Below are positions 57,544 through 64,000 of a stretch of 64,000 nt of DNA, one piece after another. The stretch is from assembly GCF_010183535.1 (NCBI RefSeq), contig NC_071331.1, positions 6,882,001-6,946,000 on the forward strand, read 5' to 3'. The position numbers and the translations under genes were made by a program. The notes under the pieces are model-generated. The model had not been told where the DNA came from. It saw nothing but the letters and a program-made list of their open reading frames with translations, and ran no database searches. Every line of letters starts with the position of its first letter. Positions within the stretch are counted from its first letter, which is position 1. The stretch comes from Caenorhabditis remanei (Eukaryota > Nematoda > Chromadorea > Rhabditida > Rhabditidae).

Positions 57544-60500
57544 TCATCGAGAATCGTCCAGTGTCATTGAACGCATTTCATTCGAGAGACGGTGACGGCG
57601 GCTGGAAAAATTGCCTTTAGAATGGTAACCCAGAATTGAAATTCAGTGAGCATTTTCAACTTATGGGATTATCGAAACAGATAATTTTGGCTATAGACTT
57701 TCAAAATGTTCCGTTTCGAAAATAAAATGTATTTTGAAACCAATTGTCATGTTGAAAATGAAAGTGCTCTCAGACCATACCGCTTATAAAAACTCACTTC
57801 CTCGTCTGCTCGCCACTGCTACTCGTTCTCATTCTTAACTCTTCTTCTTCTCCTTGTCCATGAGCTGAACTTGGTCTTCTACTACTACTTGGAGCCATCA
57901 ATCCACCGGTCGCTTCTTCTGATGATTTACCCGGAAGCACGTGGTTTTGCATGTAGAAAGTGGAACATTGCCAGGGGATCTGGAAAAGTACAATATTAAA
58001 AATGGGTATTGAATGAGTTGGAGAGAGTTCATTGGTATCAATGTAGAACATGAAACAGGGAAATGTTGACAGTAGTTCCACTGCACACTGACGATTAAAT
58101 ATTTATACTGTAATTCAGAGAAAGATACAAAACAACCAAGACACTGACTAGTTTCCATATTCATAATGATTAATGTTAGGCGAGAAACTGCAAAAATGTT
58201 TTTGACGGTTTCCAAAAAGCGTGAAATTCACAGAGAATCGGGAAAATAAGTTTGCTTGTAACAATGTCACAAGAGAGGCTCAAAAAGCATCACTTCAGAC
58301 AATTCTAAGAAACTTTTATTATTGGATCATTTGCCTTTTTTTCATTCTAAACGCAATATACAAATTCATTCTGAACGCTACAATTCCCGTTCTCCTGACT
58401 CAATAGGAGCCTAAGTGGAAACGTTTTTCAGCATGGACATATCGTCCTCTCAGACAAGATTTCCTTGTTTTCTTGCTTTTTTCAACAAACTTTTGTGTAT
58501 TTTCAATTTGTATCGAAAAAAATAAGTAAAACTACAAGTATGTTTAAAAAAGCGAGGAAAAGAGGAATTGCGAAATAGACGTTTGTCCGAGAGGTCTACA
58601 CGGCCGCGTGGAAAAGCTCTTCCACGAAGGCTTCTTTTGAGTCAGTAGAACGGGAATTGTAGCGTTTGGAGCAACTTTTCGCATATGCTGAAATGATAAG
58701 TTTCTTCAAAAATTATCATAATCTGAAATAAAAAATATGACTTTTGTCCTCCTTAAATCTGGAGACTCAGTATTCAGCAGTAATTGACATATCTGTAACA
58801 CAAGATGTGGTTCTTATAACAATTAAGCATTATGTGAAACAAGAATTTGATGATTCAGAAACTATCTCATGTTTCAAACAGTATGCTCCGAGTCTAATAT
58901 TTTGTAGACAACTCGAAACCTAAAAATCATAAAATCCTCAAAATAAGTCATACCTGCTGCAATGCCTTCTCCAGAAAAGTTGTCGACATATCGCTGTAGT
59001 TATCACATTCCAGACGAGTCTTTGTAGCATTTACAAACTAAAATTTAATTAATATGAATACTGGAGGTAACAAGACAAAAACTAACCTGCAAGTTATCCC
59101 TTTCACTTTTTCTTCCTTGGAACTCCAGTCGTTTTCCTGCGTTTCCCATTCGTTCGATCTCATCTAGTCCTTCACAACCGACACCTATAAGTTAACTTTT
59201 TATAATATCCATGGTATCCCTGTCTAAACAACAAACAAATATGAATAATCTCATTGAAAGAGTAATTTAGAAAATTCTTACCAATGAAAACAATAGAAAT
59301 GGGAGCCTTCGACGCAAAAATAGCAGCTTGGACAGTCTCTTTCAAGTCTTCAATACTTCCACGAGTGATCACAAAGAGTACGAAATAACTGGGTGGCTCA
59401 CTGGCTCTGTTGAAGTTATTTTGGGCTTGTCTGGAATAAAAATATAGGTAGTGTTTCAGAATGTTCATAGAAAAGTTGACAAGTAACAACAATAATTTTC
59501 CTAGATTTTTTTTAAAACTCACTTAGCCAAATGATAAATAATCTGTGAGAACTTTGCTCCTGAAAGTGGATGAACATGTTGATGACTCTTCCCAAATGCA
59601 TTCAACACTCCATTGACTCCTTGACACGTGGCATCTACATCCAAAGACAGACAAAAGTTATTGGAATCCCGGTAGTGAGGAGGTATCTTCGCACCAAAAC
59701 CATAAGAAAGCCACGAGTTATTCGGGTTGAATGGTTCAAGAGTTTCCCCGAGACATCTCACAACGAATTCAATGTCATTCGAGTACTGTTGATAGTCGTT
59801 ATGAGTCAGATTCTGTGGGTCTCGAATGGAAAAGTCAATGGCGATTGCGAATTTCAGACTGGTTCCACCACGGATATAATCGAGAAATGAGCAGACGCGG
59901 AGTTGTTGGTAACGACAGATACGCACCTCTCCAATCGGTTTACGGCCTTGTTTGTACGTCTCGTTGAATATCTGGAATTTCGAATTTTGATTCGGTTTCA
60001 TTGCTCACACAACTAGAATGATTTTAATTTTAAATTAGTATAGCGTTTGTAATGTTTTCAAATTTTTCTGTGCAAGGGAAGGTCGGTCCTCCCATTTCTT
60101 GCTGCAGTTTAAAAAATTTGTATACATCGTCAAGATGTTAGTAAGTGTGGCCACCGCAAGGGGGCGGGTAAAGCATTGTACAGAAAAATTTGAATTCATA
60201 GTAGATCTGGACTATGTTCCATTCGCAGGTGACAGACCGCTTGCTCAGCGTTCGGCCCGGCGCCGAGGTGTGGGCCTTATTGCGCAACTTCAGTTTACGT
60301 CGGCTCTCTACCGTAATTTTCCCATAAAAAGTTTCAAATGTACGGTAGTGGCAACAAGAGGCCAGCCACAGGCGAAAATGGGTCATACTAACTGTTTACC
60401 AGCTTAAATTTAAAATCTATTTTTTCAGTTTTATGAAACCTTTAAAAGTGCTTCCCACTTTAAGTACTGATTTAACCACGGACTGCATCAACTAACCGGA

Positions 60501-62390
60501 ATCGCCTCCATAGCCTTTGCCACTTCCATGGAAACCAGTGCTTGTCCAATGACACCTTCCTTATCTTCTTCACTAATACACACTATTTCGATTTGACTGC
60601 TGAAATAACCACGGTCATTATAAAACTGTTTCAACAACTCCTTATATAAATATCTGCTGTTTGAAACGGCAATTCGATCATTGATCTGTGACTCACTCCA
60701 TTCCATCTGTCCCATATAAATCATCCGATTGAACTGTAAACGGTCTCCATGTCAACTTGGTTTGTTTTGCCACTTCACTCCGGTATAACATTCGTTTTTG
60801 GTCCTCATCCACACGGTATACTTCTATGTACACCTGGAATAGATGGAGTGAAATGTGAACGCAGACTGCAGCTACTAGTGAATTGCAGCTAAATGTGGTG
60901 GATGAAAGAGAAAATAAGTTTTCAAGATCACAGTTTCACGAAATTCATATCGTTTTTAGAGATATTTTCTCTTCTATTCAAAATCCTAAATCGCCTCCCT
61001 CACTCACATTAGAATTCGAAGAAACCAGCTTTGTCGACAAGTTCTTTGCTTCCAGTTGCATTACAATCGGTTGAGTACGGTCACGTAGTTGACTCCAGAT
61101 TTCCACTTCAGACACACGGTATCCGGATTGGTCACTGAAAGCATGTACTTTAATATTATTCGTGTTTCAAGAACACCAAAAATGTTATTGCTGAAACATG
61201 GAAATTAATAGAATAGAATCAATTAGAATCGTGAAAAAAAGAACACTTACACCATCGGAAAGATAATCGGTCCTGCACAGATCTGAGCGATAGAGAAGAT
61301 TTCTGAAGCTTTGAAGACTTTGACTCCGTTTTCTGATAATTCGGATCTGAAAAAGTGAATTAACAGAATGAAAATGAAATGAGATGGAAATAAATAAATA
61401 TTATTAATGAAACTGAAAAGAAATTTTTCCAGTTTCATGAAAGTTGTAATTTTCTTTTTCCAACTTCTTTATGTTGCTGTGCGCGTATGAAAAACTTACA
61501 TTTCCATTTTGAACCATTGCAATCTCTCAAAACTGAACTCAATCGCCAAGAAATCCTCCAAAACAGCCGTGTCGTTAGTTCCCAATCGATCGGTTTCTGT
61601 GATCTGAAATGGCAGAGAAATTGAACTTTTGGGTACTTGTCAATCAAGCGAAACGAAGAGTTTCTCCAATAAAATATGCATGAAATACTTCTAGAAACTC
61701 ATTTTTTCTCCGCTTTTTGCATTTGTGCACCCGGTGAGTGACACGTGTGTTCCGAATGGACTATTGGGATTAATGAAATCACAGGATTTTCGGGAATTCG
61801 AAACAAAATATTACTGTTTTAAATAAATAAAATTATTTGGTGTAAATGGCGACTATTAATGTTTCGGCCCGCTCAATTTCTCAAATTCCTGAAAATTTCT
61901 CAAAAATATGTAAATCTCACCAAATTCCAGGGTCCTTCTGAAGAATCCTGACTTTCGTAGAGATGAAGATAGAAACTACTGGATGGATATCTCTCGGGAG
62001 CCAGTGTTGTCACTCGGAATGTCAAATCCATCACATCTTTCGGACCACGGCGATCAGTGCTCTCCGAGCCTTCTCTGAAAACGGTTCATAATTACTTGAT
62101 TTGTTTTCGATTGACAAAATTATTTTTCTGGTCAACTGTAATGGATTTCCAGAGCGAGAATTTTTTTGACAAGTTTGCGAAACAGTTTCATTATAAAATT
62201 AAAAACTGAATTAGTGATATTTTCTGTATTAATGTTTTAATACTCTCCAAACTCACTTCCTCAGTTTCGGCGGTAGAAGGGGCGGAGCCTTGCATGCTCG
62301 ACGCATCTCCATGATATGACGGATCCGTACCATATTCATTTTTATCTTTTTTTAAATTGGGGAGTTGGAAGGCAAAAATGTTTGTGCTTG
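57544..62390 (-). CDS. Copine family protein, C2-C2-vWA (5' end unresolved)
   Basis: Copines are cytosolic proteins that bind membrane phospholipids through two C2 domains and bind partners through a C-terminal vWA domain. Exons on the minus strand: 62257-62390 (uncertain), 61921-62074, 61500-61603, 61251-61346, 61008-61134, 60697-60833, 60497-60599, 59523-59971, 59282-59430, 59087-59184, 58954-59037, 57798-57979, 57544-57601 (TGA). From 62074 onward all phases agree and give about 580 residues. C2A-like sequence is in the 61921-62074 to 61251-61346 exons; C2B follows (RVSEVEIWSQLRDR, VYIEVYRVDEDQKRMLYRSE). The vWA core is unmistakable: SFLDYIRGGTSLKFAIAIDF, YGFGAKIPP, GVNGVLNAFGKS. Its metal site looks broken: IDFSIRD where copines have DFTxSN, and ITRG in place of ITDG. 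The tail is Ser-rich. The 62257-62390 exon ends in the wrong phase for the next exon, so an exon is missing from this model or that exon is misassigned; the start lies further 5'. Confidence 0.82.
58250..58760. repeat. Imperfect inverted repeat in copine intron
   Basis: ACGCTACAATTCCCGTTCT near 58376 is matched in reverse near 58650 (AGAACGGGAATTGTAGCGT), with weaker pairing on either side, in the intron between exons 11 and 12. Probably an old fold-back element. It is absent from the corresponding intron of unit A. Confidence 0.5.
60142..60380. other. GC-rich block in copine intron 7
   Basis: Clearly richer in G+C than its surroundings (GGCCACCGCAAGGGGGCGGG, GCGTTCGGCCCGGCGCCGAG). ORFs on both strands are short. 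It could be a transposon fragment or a non-coding RNA; there is no evidence to choose. Confidence 0.3.
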
Positions 62391-62595
62391 CTGAAAAATG
62401 AAAGAAATTGTAAAACACATCGGGATAAATGGGAAATCAAAAATGAAAAGCGGTGACGATTATCAGAACAGTTTGAAACCGGGAGGAATTATTTAATAAG
62501 TAAAGAATTACAGGGTCACATTTAGTCTATCAAATTATTTTCCCGGCTGCCAATTGAGTAGCCAAATCGTGCGTTTATAACGTGGACGAACAATA

Positions 62596-64000
62596 CAGTG
62601 CGCGTCATAAGTATAGCGCACCCCTCGATTTTCGCGTTTCTGGACTTGCTGCAATCGGCATGAGAAAATGGTTAATGCCATTCGATCCGGCGTCACAGAA
62701 AACCTATAATGAGAAGTTTTTTCGAAAATTTCAAATCATGTCCCCTGCTCTGTCACAGGTTGTCTGAAAATCAGCCGCGTCAAAAGTATAGCGCGTTTTT
62801 GGATTTTGTGGCTCCGAGCGCTGAAAATCGAATAAAAATATGAAATTTGTTTATAATTAGTTGTCGGTGACTTATTTCTGTTACTTTCTATCAAAATTTA
62901 TCCGAGAAACTAATTCTCTCCGGCTGAAACTGCTCAATTTAGCAAACCATCCCATTTGAGGCATCTCCATGATTGTTATCGATTGGTAATTTTGTAAAAC
63001 GTGGAATCTGATACTGAACACTTGTCAAAAATACACTTCAGGACTTTGTGCTACATATTAGTGATCAATCAACCTTTTTGAGAGCCATTTTCCATCTTCC
63101 CGGCTCGATCAGATTGACTCCTTGAGATCTGTTTGAGGCATCCTAGGCGAACTTTGCTTCGCAGAATCGAGAAAATCAGTTCTTCAAACTTTGTAATGAT
63201 TTAGAAACACTGGTAAGAACATTGCCAGCTTATTTTTGATCAAAAAACATTCAAGCAGTTTCCAGTTGTGACGGTGTAGCTCACACTGTAACAATGCACA
63301 TGTTTGATTTTGGCCTGCACGAAAGCGTTTCGATAGTAATCAAGAAACATCTTTTCCGGTGACAGGAAACATTTGATTTTGTTCGTTAATCTCATTTTCA
63401 ATATTTTCACACCATTCGGAAGTTGTTCAAAGCGCATATCTTTTCTGGAGACACGGAGTGCGATAAGCAACTTTCTGGTAGTGTGAGGATATTACTACAG
63501 ATCTGTGGAGGTATTATAACTTCGGAGCGGACTGTATGTAGCACAACTTTTTGTCATGAAAGTCTTAAAAATATTGCTCACAAGCGATCCAGACTTCCTT
63601 CTGTTCCATAAAGGCATTTTTTGTTCCGCTATGAGCCAAAGTTCGCCTAGGATGCCTCAAACAGATCTCAAGGAGTCAATCTGATCGAGCCGGGAAGATG
63701 GAAAATGGCTCTCAAAAAGGTTGATTGATCACTAATATGTAGCACAAAGCCCTGAAGTGTATTTTTGACAAGTGTTCAGTATCAGATTCCACGTTTTACA
63801 AAATTACCAATCGATAACAATCATGGAGATGCCTCAAATGGGATGGTTTGCTAAATTGAGCAGTTTCAGCCGGAGAGAATTAGTTTCTCGGATAAATTTT
63901 GATAGAAAGTAACAGAAATAAGTCACCGACAACTAATTATAAACAAATTTCATATTTTTATTCGATTTTCAGCGCTCGGAGCCACAAAATCCAAAAACGC
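62596..64000. mobile_element. TA-flanked fold-back, right end outside the window
   Basis: Left end CAGTGCGCGTCATAAGTATA preceded by TA. The left arm from about 62793 to 63157 is the complement of 63638-64000, which runs to the last base of the window with GCGTTTTTGGATTTTGTGG paired. A loop of about 480 bp (63160-63637) has short ORFs only. By symmetry the right end should fall near 64,200. Its CAGTGCG terminus resembles the element at 34890-36136. Confidence 0.8.

Larger units (their letters stand above)
48060..64000. repeat. Tandem segmental duplication, unit C (runs off the window)
   Basis: Third copy of the unit. The stretch equivalent to 20745-25090 of unit B is missing and replaced by a TA-flanked MITE plus about 150 bp of other sequence (48586-49195). 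The SPK gene is broken here (49998-53693), but the copine gene is nearly complete (57544-62390). Beyond 62,600 the sequence is a fold-back transposon that continues past the window end. Confidence 0.8.

Noticed and set aside
57356..57547. ORFs over the copine 3' UTR (also 12134-12337 and 42375-42572)
   Set aside because: They extend the terminal exon region past the stop in another frame; similarity among units reflects the duplication.
1..64000. CRISPR array, rRNA, operon-like gene strings or bacterial transfer
   Set aside because: No regularly spaced direct repeats, no rRNA-like sequence, and all confident genes have spliceosomal introns.

Overview
The window looks like a nematode genome, most likely Caenorhabditis or a close relative. 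It is AT-rich. Its genes have short exons with GTAAGT/GTGAGT donors and TTTTCAG acceptors. It carries an SPK-domain gene family, a type known mainly from nematodes, and it is packed with Tc1/mariner-, hAT- and TTAA-type fold-back elements. The organism is inferred from these traits and is not proven. Nothing bacterial or phage-like was seen.

The main structure is a head-to-tail segmental triplication. Unit A (about 1-20,200), unit B (about 20,200-48,060) and unit C (about 48,060 to beyond 64,000) have the same order: a flank, an SPK-domain gene on the minus strand, an intergenic block, then a copine-family gene on the minus strand. The units differ mainly in which transposons they carry and which exons they have lost. 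SPK copy B (29,616-33,560) is the only open one: five exons join in frame to 428 codons. Copy A (3,338-9,503) lost 235 bp of exon 2. Copy C (49,998-53,693) has a 4-bp frameshift and a premature stop. For the copine the pattern is reversed. Unit C holds a nearly complete gene (57,544-62,390, 5' end unresolved), while units A and B keep only fragments of exon 3 and the last two exons. So each working gene survives in a different unit.

The three units act as each other's empty sites, so many insertions can be placed to the base with their target duplications. These include TA-flanked fold-backs (3,684-4,821; 7,190-8,764; 30,175-30,550; 34,890-36,136; 48,586-49,043), TTAA-flanked fold-backs (23,059-24,717; 50,594-51,041), hAT-like elements with 8-bp duplications (9,785-9,966; 16,248-16,697; 44,589-45,040), and a 3.7-kb LTR retrotransposon with 487-bp LTRs and a 5-bp duplication (38,623-42,352). 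Unit A also has a mariner-like element (13,320-15,895). Inside it is a 5'-truncated LINE with an RT fragment, flanked by a 219-bp direct duplication.

Other notable items are a fold-back in unit B (21,887-22,455) that carries an almost perfect tRNA cloverleaf in each arm, tRNA-like Helitron-type repeats (265-490, 21,650-21,881), and a nested 3.7-kb composite insertion in unit B (about 25,779-29,443). I found no CRISPR array, no rRNA and no clearly new enzymatic system. The most unusual signals are the tRNA-bearing palindrome, the 219-bp target duplication, the copine with a broken metal-binding site, and the reciprocal gene loss among tandem units.
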